Origin: an uncultured Prevotellaceae bacterium
GTDB lineage: Bacteria > Bacteroidota > Bacteroidia > Bacteroidales > Bacteroidaceae
Assembly (NCBI GenBank): GCA_902477365.1
Contig: CABSGW010000015.1
Coordinates: 1 to 19,879 of the forward strand
Direction: 5' to 3'
Length of the DNA: 19,879 nucleotides
The notes beneath the pieces are model-generated. The model saw only the letters and a list, made by a program, of their open reading frames with translations, was not told where the DNA came from and did no database searches. The position numbers were made by a program, and so were the translations under genes. Within the stretch, counting starts at the first letter, position 1, and each line of letters opens with the position of its first letter. Below are positions 13,178 to 19,879 of the stretch, piece after piece.

Positions 13178-14473
13178 ATGTTTACGAAAGCCGAAAGAGA
13201 ACAACTGATAGCCCTGGTGCGGCGCGGCGTAGTGCCCGCCATGGGATGTACCGAACCCATCTGTGTGGCTCTGGCTACAGCCCGCTCCACCGAGGAATTG
13301 GGCTGTGAACCGGTACGCATAGAGGCCGCCTTGAGTGCCAACATCCTGAAAAACGCCATGGGAGTAGGCATTCCCGGTACGGGCATGGTAGGTCTGCCCA
13401 TCGCCATTGCACTGGGTGCGTTGGCCGGCCGTTCGGCCTACGGGCTGGAGGTGCTGAAGGATGTCTGCCCCGAAACCGTGGAGCGCGGAAAAGCTTTTAT
13501 CGGGGCCGATCGGGTACACATCGGTCTGGAAGAAGATACAGACGAGAAACTCTACGTGTCCGTTACCTGTTACGACGATGCCGGTAACCATGTACGGGCC
13601 GTGATAGCCCGTGAGCATACCCGTTTTGTGCGGGTGGAGCGGAACGGCGTGGTGCTGGAAGAAGCGCCGCTGGAAACACATGCCGCCGACAGTGCGGGCG
13701 ACGAGCTAACCCTGACTTTGCAGAAAGTCTACGACTTTGCCACGACCGCCCCGCTCGACGAGATTTCCTTTATAGACGAGGCGCGCCGCCTGAACGAGGA
13801 AGCCGCCAACCGCTCTTTGCAGTCCAATTACGGCCATTGCCTGGGCAAGGCTCTGAGTCGTCCCCTGGGACGCGGTATTTTGGGCGAGAGCATCTTCTCG
13901 CACATCCTTTCGAGTACGGCTTGCGCCTGCGATGCCCGTATGGCGGGCGCCATGATTCCGGTCATGAGCAATTCGGGCAGCGGCAATCAGGGCATCTGTG
14001 CCACCAATCCGGTGGTGGTGTTTGCCAAGGAGAATCACAACACCGAGGAAGAGATGCTGCGCGCCCTCATGCTGAGCCATCTTACGGCCATTTACATCAA
14101 ACAGAACCTGGGGGCTTTGTCGGCCCTGTGCGGTTGTGTGGTGGCGGCCACGGGATCCAGTTGCGGCATCACCTACCTGATGGGCGGCAGCTATGAGCAG
14201 GTGACCTACGCCGTAAAAAACATGATAGCCAACCTTACGGGCATGATATGCGACGGTGCCAAACCCAGTTGTGCCCTGAAGCTCACCACCGGAGTGAGTA
14301 CAGCCGTGCTGTCGGCCATGCTGGCCATGCAGGGCAACTGCGTGTCGTCGGTCGAGGGCATCATCGACGATGATGTGGACCAAAGCATCCGCAACCTGGT
14401 GAACATAGGTGCCGATGCCATGAACGAGACCGACAAGCGCGTGCTTGAGATTATGACGCATAAGGGTACGTAA
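13178..14473 (+). CDS. UPF0597 / L-serine dehydratase alpha-like (CdsB-type) protein
   Basis: A 431-residue cytoplasmic protein. The start at 13178 is supported by the GGAG preceding it and by the conserved N-terminus; a longer frame runs back into the methyltransferase gene. GCTEP at residues 23-27 is the hallmark of UPF0597 proteins. The C-terminal two thirds show SDH-alpha features: NSGSGNQGICATNPV, TGSSCGITYLMGG, and NLTGMICDGAKPSCALKL with paired cysteines that probably hold a [4Fe-4S] cluster. Related proteins include the archaeal L-cysteine desulfidase and L-serine dehydratase alpha chains, so a PLP-independent desulfidase or dehydratase acting on cysteine or serine is the best guess; the true substrate is unproven. 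It is the second gene of the operon and is closed by a strong hairpin at 14493-14531. Confidence 0.88.
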   Translation: MFTKAEREQLIALVRRGVVPAMGCTEPICVALATARSTEELGCEPVRIEAALSANILKNAMGVGIPGTGMVGLPIAIALGALAGRSAYGLEVLKDVCPETVERGKAFIGADRVHIGLEEDTDEKLYVSVTCYDDAGNHVRAVIAREHTRFVRVERNGVVLEEAPLETHAADSAGDELTLTLQKVYDFATTAPLDEISFIDEARRLNEEAANRSLQSNYGHCLGKALSRPLGRGILGESIFSHILSSTACACDARMAGAMIPVMSNSGSGNQGICATNPVVVFAKENHNTEEEMLRALMLSHLTAIYIKQNLGALSALCGCVVAATGSSCGITYLMGGSYEQVTYAVKNMIANLTGMICDGAKPSCALKLTTGVSTAVLSAMLAMQGNCVSSVEGIIDDDVDQSIRNLVNIGADAMNETDKRVLEIMTHKGT

Positions 14474-14492
14474 ACATCCCCTATAATCAATC

Positions 14493-14531
14493 CACATTTC
14501 CCCGGAAAAGGCTTTTTTCCGGGGAAATGTG
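14493..14531. terminator. Strong hairpin terminator after the UPF0597 gene
   Basis: A perfect 17-base-pair stem: the left arm 14493-14509 (core TTTCCCCGGAAAA) pairs with the right arm 14515-14531, with a five-base GGCTT loop. The downstream T-run is short (GTTTAC), but the stem is exceptionally stable. It separates the TrmH-UPF0597 operon from the TonB receptor operon. Confidence 0.75.
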
Positions 14532-14571
14532 TTTACAGGCGCATACCCGTCCGTAACCAAACCGACGCGTA

Positions 14572-14593
14572 AAATACCCAATATTAGGTATTT
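14572..14593. promoter_or_regulatory. Inverted repeat, possible operator of the TonB receptor operon
   Basis: AAATACC (14572-14578) and GGTATTT (14587-14593) are perfect 7-base arms around CAATATTA. The right arm overlaps the likely -33 region (14591-14594), the position expected for a repressor or activator site. Confidence 0.45.
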
Positions 14594-14621
14594 CGGGGCG
14601 TTGAATCAGCGCGTAACTTTG
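14591..14621 (+). promoter_or_regulatory. Promoter of the TonB receptor operon
   Basis: TAACTTTG (14614-14621) matches the -7 consensus exactly, and TTTC (14591-14594), one base off TTTG, lies 19 bases upstream, the expected spacing. Transcription would begin near 14625. A stem CGAAAAG (14627-14633) / CTTTTCG (14641-14647) with a 7-base loop would lie at the very 5' end of the mRNA. Confidence 0.55.
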
Positions 14622-14681
14622 CAGCTCGAAAAGAATGAGTCTTTTCGGTTGAATAAAGTTACATATTGAGATACCCGTGCA

Positions 14682-17516
14682 ATGAATGCGTTGTTGATAC
14701 AAACCCCTGCTTTTTGTCGATGGAGTTCCATCTGCATGCTGCTCCTGTTTTTCTCATCCCGTTTGTCGGCACAGACCTTTACCCTGAAAGGCAGTGTGAA
14801 AGACGAGAAAGGCGCACCCGTAGAACTGGCTACCGTTGTGTTGAACAGTTCGCTGATGACGTTAACCGACAAGCACGGGCAGTTCAGCCTGGCGCGTGTG
14901 CCGGCCGGTACGTATGATTACCGCATTTCGTTTGTAGGCAACGAAACCGTAACGGGTAAACTGACGGTACGCACGGGCAGGGAACGCCTTGACGTGCAGA
15001 TGAAGCGGCTGAACCTGGAGCTGAAGAGTGTTACGGTGACGGCCACACAGAGCCGCATGGGGTCGAAATCCACCATCGGTGAGGAGGCCATCCGGCACAT
15101 CCAGCCTAAGAGCCTGGCCGACTTGCTTCAGCTGGTTCCCGGCAATCTGACGGTAAACCCCAACCTGAACAATCTGGCACAGGCGCAGATACGCGAAATA
15201 GGAAACAATGCGAACAATGCTTTGGGCACTTCGGTGGTGGTAGACGGTACGCCGTTGAGCAACGATGCCAACCTGCAAGTGCTCTCGCCCACCCGCTACG
15301 GTTCGGGTTCGGGTGGGCAGAGCGATGGCATGAGCGACCAAACAACCGCCGGTCGGGGAACCGATTTGCGCACCGTGAGCGCTGACAACATTGAGTCGGT
15401 CGAGGTGATCCGCGGCATTCCTTCCGTGGAATACGGCAATCTGACTTCGGGTGTGGTACTGGTCAAAACCAAGGCAGGTGTCACCCCGCTGGAGGTGAAG
15501 GCCAAGGCCGACCCCTTCTCGAAACTGGTGTTTGCCGGCAAAGGCTTTGCCTTGAAAGGCGGTGGCGCTGCCAACTTCGGGGTAGACTATTCGCAATCTT
15601 ACGGCGATACGCGCCGCCACTACTTGGGCTACGAGCGTGTGACGGCTTCGGCCGGTTATTCCAATCGTTTCGGCCCATTGTCGCTGAACGTGAAAAGCGC
15701 TTTTTATTCCAACATCAATTCGCGGCGCAACGATCCCCAGCAGAAAGAGCAGGATCTTACCTTTACCAATAAGAATGTGGGCGGACGTCTGTCCGTCAAC
15801 GGAAGCTGGTTGGCCGACCGCCGCTGGCTTACGGGACTGGACTATAACCTGTCGGCACAGGTAGCCCGTACGCTGGACAAGCATCATAACCTGATCTCCA
15901 ACCCCGACGGGGTGGTGACCGATGTGAGCCAACCCGGTTTGCACGAAGCCTATTTCATGAACAAGGCCTATTATTCCGATTACCGCATCGAGGGGCTTCC
16001 GGTCAATGTTTACGCACAACTCAAGGCAAACAAATACATCGCCCTGCCGGGCAACAACTTCACCACCGTGCGGCTGGGTGTGGACTACACCTATGATGCC
16101 AACCGGGGCGACGGTTTGGAGTTCGACCTTGCCGCTCCGCCACAGGCACAGGGCGAACAGACACTCCGCCCGCGGGCCTACAAAGATATTCCGGCCTTGC
16201 AGACGCTTTCGGCTTTCCTGGAAGACCGTCTTTCGGTACGTTTGGCGGGACGTCCCTTGCAGGTTTCGGCCGGTGTCAGGTTGAGCAACCTGTTTCTGGA
16301 CAGCCGCAAGAGCGGCGGACGCAGCAACCTGTTTGTGGCCGAACCGCGTGTCAACGCCTCGTTTACCCTGCTTGACCGTCACAACAATTCCTGGTTTGAC
16401 GAACTGAGCCTGACGGGTGGTTTTGGCATCTCCAACAAAATGCCGACATTGCTCTACCTGTATCCGGACAAGGCCTATTTCGACTATGTGAGCCTGAGTA
16501 AATACGGTACTACGGAAGACTCCCGCCTGGCTTTGCTCACCACCGATGTGGTAAGCAATACGCAGAATCCCAACCTGAAGCCGGTGAACAGCCGCAAATG
16601 GGAGGCCGGCGTGAATTTCCGTCTGGGAAACGTGAAGGGCTTTATTACCTACTTCAACGAATTGCACCGCCATGAATACGGCTTCGCGTCGCAACTGCTG
16701 TGGTCGCATTACGACAAGTTCGATGTACCGGTCGAGGCCTCGAACGTACGGTTCGACGGAACGGACGTGAGCTATCAGCTGAACGGTGTGCACCATACGG
16801 CCAGCCGTACCGAACAGGTGATGATGAACACCTGGAGCAGGCCCGACAACACCACACGCTCGTTCAAGCAAGGTATTGAATATATGTTTGACCTGGGCAC
16901 CTGGAAGGCCTTGCGCACTTCGCTCAATGTAGACGGAGCTTGGTTCCATATCAAACGCACGTCCGAGAAAGACCGTATCAACTACATCAACAAAACATAC
17001 GATTATGTGCCGGTGATGCCGGCCGGATCGGGTACGGTGAACGACCGTTTCAACACGAATTTCCGTTTCATCACCCATATACCCGCTGTGCGCATGGTGT
17101 TTACCACCACCCTGCAAGTAGTATGGTACGAGAGCAGGCGCAACACCTACGAACACCCCGACGGCACAGTGCGTTACCATACTTCGGAAGACGGTTCGCG
17201 GCTCATTGTCTCGCCCTTGGGCTTCTACGACAAAACCGGTACCTACACTCCCTGGCAACCGGAGTTCGAGACTAATCCTACCTATCAGCTGATGAACGGA
17301 AGCTACCTGACCTATGCCTTTAAGAAAGACGTGATCGATCCCTGGGTGTTGCTCAATTTCCGCTTCACCAAGGAGTTGGGACGCGTTGGCGAGGTCTCTT
17401 TCATAGCCAACAATTTTCCCAATATGTCGAAGTGGCATACAGGTCGTTACAGCCGCAGCAAAAGCCAGCTGTATCCCTCTATGTACTTCGGCGCAGAACT
17501 GAAATTAACCCTTTAA
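14682..17516 (+). CDS. TonB-dependent outer-membrane receptor
   Basis: A 944-residue TonB-dependent transporter. The signal peptide ends at about LSA-Q (residue 30). A carboxypeptidase-D-like regulatory domain follows (about 32-115: FTLKGSVKDEKGAPVELATVVL, GTYDYRISFVG). The plug spans about 120-270, with SVTVTATQSRMGSK, SLADLLQLVPG, VVVDGTPL, ADNIESVEVIRGIPSVEYGNLTSGVVLVKTKAG, and then a 22-strand barrel ends with a C-terminal beta signal (YFGAELKLTL). The plug carries a Gly/Ser-rich insertion (YGSGSGGQSDGMSDQ, about 206-220). It imports an unknown ligand using proton-motive force through TonB-ExbBD. No SusD-like gene is adjacent; instead a DUF4876 lipoprotein follows after 31 bases, so a SusCD glycan system is unlikely and a metal, siderophore or cofactor ligand is more plausible. 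Confidence 0.92.
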   Translation: MNALLIQTPAFCRWSSICMLLLFFSSRLSAQTFTLKGSVKDEKGAPVELATVVLNSSLMTLTDKHGQFSLARVPAGTYDYRISFVGNETVTGKLTVRTGRERLDVQMKRLNLELKSVTVTATQSRMGSKSTIGEEAIRHIQPKSLADLLQLVPGNLTVNPNLNNLAQAQIREIGNNANNALGTSVVVDGTPLSNDANLQVLSPTRYGSGSGGQSDGMSDQTTAGRGTDLRTVSADNIESVEVIRGIPSVEYGNLTSGVVLVKTKAGVTPLEVKAKADPFSKLVFAGKGFALKGGGAANFGVDYSQSYGDTRRHYLGYERVTASAGYSNRFGPLSLNVKSAFYSNINSRRNDPQQKEQDLTFTNKNVGGRLSVNGSWLADRRWLTGLDYNLSAQVARTLDKHHNLISNPDGVVTDVSQPGLHEAYFMNKAYYSDYRIEGLPVNVYAQLKANKYIALPGNNFTTVRLGVDYTYDANRGDGLEFDLAAPPQAQGEQTLRPRAYKDIPALQTLSAFLEDRLSVRLAGRPLQVSAGVRLSNLFLDSRKSGGRSNLFVAEPRVNASFTLLDRHNNSWFDELSLTGGFGISNKMPTLLYLYPDKAYFDYVSLSKYGTTEDSRLALLTTDVVSNTQNPNLKPVNSRKWEAGVNFRLGNVKGFITYFNELHRHEYGFASQLLWSHYDKFDVPVEASNVRFDGTDVSYQLNGVHHTASRTEQVMMNTWSRPDNTTRSFKQGIEYMFDLGTWKALRTSLNVDGAWFHIKRTSEKDRINYINKTYDYVPVMPAGSGTVNDRFNTNFRFITHIPAVRMVFTTTLQVVWYESRRNTYEHPDGTVRYHTSEDGSRLIVSPLGFYDKTGTYTPWQPEFETNPTYQLMNGSYLTYAFKKDVIDPWVLLNFRFTKELGRVGEVSFIANNFPNMSKWHTGRYSRSKSQLYPSMYFGAELKLTL

Positions 17517-17547
17517 GCAAACGTTTTATTCTATCTATTAAAACTCA

Positions 17548-18753
17548 ATGAGTATGTCAAGAAACAACTTTAAAATGATGACCGCCTGCTGGATGTTGCT
17601 GGCCGGTATTTTTACGCTCGCTTCGTGTAGCGACGACAACAATGGAGGACCCAAAATGCACACGTTGACGGTGAATGTGGCGTTGCCCGACGGAATGGCT
17701 GCCGATAACATAGACCACCTGAAGGTGATAGCCACCAACAGCAAGGGCAACCGCGATACGCTGGAACTGACGGCAGGCGAGAGCAAGGAGCTGAAACTGC
17801 TTCAGGGCCAGTACCAGCTGATAGCCTCGGGCAAGGTGGCCGACGAGGCCGCAGCCTATGTAAGCGGCAAGAAGGATGTGGAACTGTATGGCGACATGAC
17901 GGCTACCGTCCAGCTGGAGAAAATCATCCAGTCGCCGCTGGTGTTCAAAGCCATCTATACAACGGGCGGAAAGGCCGGGTATGTGATGGACAGTTATTTC
18001 GAGATTGTGAACAATTCGGACGAGGTGCAATACCTGGACGGACTTATTCTGAGCTCGCCACAAGGAGGTCAAAGCAGTGCCAATGCCTGGCAGGCCAACG
18101 GATATACCGATATCTATGAAAACGGTCAGGGCACGGTAGTGGCTTTCCCGGGAAGCGGTACGGAACACCCCTTGTTGCCGGGACAGAGCGTGGTGGTGGC
18201 TAACGATGCTGCCAATCACAGCGAACTGGCGCCAGAGGACAACAACTGTCCCGACCTGAGCCAGGCGCAATGGGAAATTTACATTGACAACGTGAAAGGT
18301 GAAATAGACTATCCTGCTGCCAACCTGGATGTCATTTTCCAGAATAACGCCTATATGAAAGCGTTCGGCTTGGGCTTCTTCGGTCGCGCCTACGTGTTGG
18401 CACGCTGCCCCGAGGGCGTAACTCCGCAGGACTTCGCCTCCGATCCGGCCAATATCATGACCACTCCGGGTACTACCAGCACTATGCAATACCTGATGAT
18501 ACCCAGCAAATATGTGCTTGACGCCGTAGACATCTGGGACGCGACGGCCGAGGTACATTACGGTACGTTCCTGCCCAAAGACGACGCACAAGGCGTGTTG
18601 GCCAGCAGCGCATGGAGCGGAAAGTGTGTACGCCGCAAGGTGACGCGTATCGAGGGCGGACGTGCTTACTATCAGGATACCAACAACTCGAACCAGGACT
18701 TCCTGAATAACCAGCCGCTTACACCTGGCCAGACGCCTACACAGGCAGATTAA
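17548..18753 (+). CDS. DUF4876 family surface lipoprotein
   Basis: A 401-residue lipoprotein. The signal peptide ends in the lipobox LASC with cysteine 27; SDDNNGG follows and resembles the Bacteroidota surface-export signal. Residues about 38-130 form a beta domain (LTVNVALPDGM, HLKVIATNSKGN, LLQGQYQLIASGKV). Then comes a DUF4876-type core beginning YVMDSYFEIVNNSDEVQYLDGLILSS, which also recalls lamin-tail-like domains. The C-terminus has RRKVTRIEGGRAYYQDTNNSNQDF. No enzyme motif is visible, so it is probably a ligand-binding or lid partner of the TonB receptor encoded 31 bases upstream. A second ATG two codons later is an equally good start. The family assignment is by recognition and fairly sure; the role is inferred from context. 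Confidence 0.8.
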   Translation: MSMSRNNFKMMTACWMLLAGIFTLASCSDDNNGGPKMHTLTVNVALPDGMAADNIDHLKVIATNSKGNRDTLELTAGESKELKLLQGQYQLIASGKVADEAAAYVSGKKDVELYGDMTATVQLEKIIQSPLVFKAIYTTGGKAGYVMDSYFEIVNNSDEVQYLDGLILSSPQGGQSSANAWQANGYTDIYENGQGTVVAFPGSGTEHPLLPGQSVVVANDAANHSELAPEDNNCPDLSQAQWEIYIDNVKGEIDYPAANLDVIFQNNAYMKAFGLGFFGRAYVLARCPEGVTPQDFASDPANIMTTPGTTSTMQYLMIPSKYVLDAVDIWDATAEVHYGTFLPKDDAQGVLASSAWSGKCVRRKVTRIEGGRAYYQDTNNSNQDFLNNQPLTPGQTPTQAD

Positions 18754-18791
18754 CGGCGGCGTTTACAGACCGTTCATCGCTAAACAGACGG

Positions 18792-18843
18792 GGGAAGATG
18801 AAGAAGGTGCAGGCATGTCCGGTTGCGGCTTCTCCCTCTTCCC
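18792..18843 (+). repeat. Intercistronic stem-loop between the DUF4876 and DUF6850 genes
   Basis: GGGAAGATGAAGAAG (18792-18806) pairs with CTTCTCCCTCTTCCC (18829-18843) at 13 of 15 positions, with a 22-base loop. No T-run follows directly. It could stabilise the upstream message or partly terminate transcription. A 10-base direct repeat CTAAACAGAC flanks it (18780-18789 and 18892-18901). Confidence 0.5.
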
Positions 18844-18906
18844 TTGTTTGGCGGGCGGGGGTCGGGCCAGTCATACTACAATTATTCCAAACTAAACAGA
18901 CAGCGT

Positions 18907-19879
18907 ATGTTTCAAACCTTTAGAATACGGAGATGGGGCGTTTTTTGTGTGCTCCCGCTTTGGGGCGCTGCGGTGGCGGCCCACGTGCCCGACAGCACCT
19001 TGTTTTTGGTTCGTCACGCCGAGGTAAACCGGCTCTACAACGTGCAGGCTGGTAGCCTGAATCCGGTGCGGCTCACGCGTAACACCGTGTATGATGCAGG
19101 CGAGGCCGTCTTGGACTACCAGTGGCAGAAGGGCCGTTTCCATGCCATCGACGCATCGCCCCATCAGGACGCCTTCCGCGTAATGATAAGCGGTTTGCGG
19201 CGGTTGGGACGGTTCGACCTGGAGGGGCACATCCGCTACCGCAACATGGTGCAGCGCGAACGGTCTTGGAACTCCACGCTTTATCTTTCGTCCGGCAATC
19301 CCTTTATCCTGGGCGACTCCATTGCGAGCGACGTGTCGCTGGAGGAGTTCGACCTGGGCGCATCGGCGGCCTATCGGGTGAACAGCCGCTGGGTGGCCGG
19401 ACTGGGCCTGAACCTGCTTACAGGCAGTTCGGCCGACCAGACCGACCCGCGGCCCAAGACCGACGCCACCCGCATCCGCATCACCCCGGGAGCCGAATAC
19501 CGCCTTTCGCCGGGTGTTGCGCTGGGTGCAGCCGTCAATGTGGAGCTGTACAGTGCCTCTACCTCGCACGCCATCATCAATACGCAACAAAACCATAAGT
19601 ACTTCCTGATGAAGGGACTTGGCGACTACATGCGGCAGTCTTCCTCGGACGTGGGCTCTTATCCCCGCGAGTATAAGGGCGAGACCTATGCCGGGGCATT
19701 GCAACTGACCCTCACGCCCGAGGGCCGGAGCTGGCAGAACTTTTTGGAGCTACAGGCCACTACGGGACGCGAGGATGCCACGGACGGCGGTTCGTACTTC
19801 ACCTTTAAGGGTGGCGATTACGACTTTTCCGGTTTTTCGCTGGTGAACCGCTGGCTGCTGCAACGGCCGGGCATACACC
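18907..19879 (+). CDS. DUF6850 family outer-membrane beta-barrel protein (partial, runs off window end)
   Basis: An open frame from the ATG at 18907 to the window end, 324 codons without a stop. The first 25 residues (MFQTFRIRRWGVFCVLPLWG and AAVAA) form a signal peptide. The mature part begins HVPDSTLFLVRHAEVNRLYNVQAGSLNPVRL and runs through alternating polar/aromatic strands such as RFDLEGHIRYRN, WNSTLYLSSGNPFILGD, YRVNSRWVAGLGLNL, YRLSPGVALGAAVNVELYS, and FLELQATTGRED, typical of an outer-membrane barrel. It matches what I know of DUF6850 proteins, which often follow DUF4876 and a TonB receptor. The function is unknown. It is 153 bases below DUF4876 with a hairpin in between, so it is probably the third gene of the operon. 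No long-frame call exists simply because the stop lies outside the window. Confidence 0.8.
   Translation, partial: MFQTFRIRRWGVFCVLPLWGAAVAAHVPDSTLFLVRHAEVNRLYNVQAGSLNPVRLTRNTVYDAGEAVLDYQWQKGRFHAIDASPHQDAFRVMISGLRRLGRFDLEGHIRYRNMVQRERSWNSTLYLSSGNPFILGDSIASDVSLEEFDLGASAAYRVNSRWVAGLGLNLLTGSSADQTDPRPKTDATRIRITPGAEYRLSPGVALGAAVNVELYSASTSHAIINTQQNHKYFLMKGLGDYMRQSSSDVGSYPREYKGETYAGALQLTLTPEGRSWQNFLELQATTGREDATDGGSYFTFKGGDYDFSGFSLVNRWLLQRPGIH

Noticed and set aside
14862..17438. 858-codon leftward frame antisense to the TonB receptor
   Set aside because: Long antisense frames are expected in GC-rich biased genes. The product has no domain, while the plus strand encodes a full receptor from signal peptide to C-terminal beta signal.
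14682..18753. SusC/SusD-type glycan utilisation locus
   Set aside because: The lipoprotein after the receptor shows no SusD helical (TPR-like) features; it is beta-rich with DUF4876-type sequence, and no glycoside hydrolase is nearby.
18892..19704. 270-codon leftward frame near the window end
   Set aside because: Antisense shadow of the DUF6850 barrel gene, which is open on the plus strand from 18907 to the window end.
1..19879. tRNA, rRNA or CRISPR arrays
   Set aside because: No cloverleaf with a CCA-proximal acceptor stem, no rRNA-like sequence and no evenly spaced direct repeats were seen on either strand.

Overview
The window looks like chromosomal DNA from a Bacteroidales bacterium, most likely the Bacteroides/Phocaeicola group. 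The reasons are several Bacteroidota-type lipoproteins with LES-like acidic residues after the lipobox cysteine, a TonB-dependent receptor with a carboxypeptidase-D-like N-terminal domain, DUF4876 and DUF6850 family proteins, a UPF0597 protein, Bacteroides-type -7 promoter elements (TAnnTTTG), and almost no Shine-Dalgarno sequences. The species cannot be fixed from the sequence alone.

Layout. Positions 1-1470 are AT-rich and read leftward: a small membrane protein, the decayed 3' part of an AlbA_2/AAA-4 type ATP-binding regulator, and a small lipoprotein. Positions 1468-2292 hold no credible gene. Inside them, 1699-2160 carries about eleven DnaA-box-like sites, including one perfect TTATCCACA, and a 78% A+T tract. 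It sits at a switch from leftward to rightward genes and is my best candidate for a chromosomal replication origin (oriC). A strong hairpin terminator and then a promoter lead into ilvA-nadA (threonine deaminase, quinolinate synthase). Facing nadA is a BaiN/HI0933-type flavoprotein. Next come two tandem paralogous secreted alpha/beta hydrolases; the second has an in-frame amber stop that removes 14 otherwise conserved C-terminal codons.

Positions 9268-12336 form an AT-rich leftward block of three lipoproteins: a DUF3089 alpha/beta hydrolase, an unknown Ig-like/helical protein and a beta-propeller-like protein. It is bordered on one side by a bidirectional terminator and on the other by a remnant of an IS982-type transposase, and looks acquired. 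From 12616 onward everything reads rightward with GC-rich coding sequence: a SpoU/TrmH RNA methyltransferase and a UPF0597 (serine/cysteine desulfidase-like) protein as one operon closed by a 17-bp-stem hairpin, then a TonB-dependent receptor, a DUF4876 surface lipoprotein and a DUF6850 outer-membrane barrel cut off by the window end.

How the parts work together. ilvA-nadA are core amino-acid and NAD metabolism genes. The three lipoproteins plausibly form a cell-surface module of unknown substrate. The last three genes form an envelope uptake system with no SusD partner; DUF4876 takes the lipoprotein place. Its promoter has an inverted repeat over the -33 region and a 5' stem-loop, so it is probably regulated. 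The most interesting items are the oriC candidate, the TonB/DUF4876/DUF6850 operon and the three-lipoprotein island.
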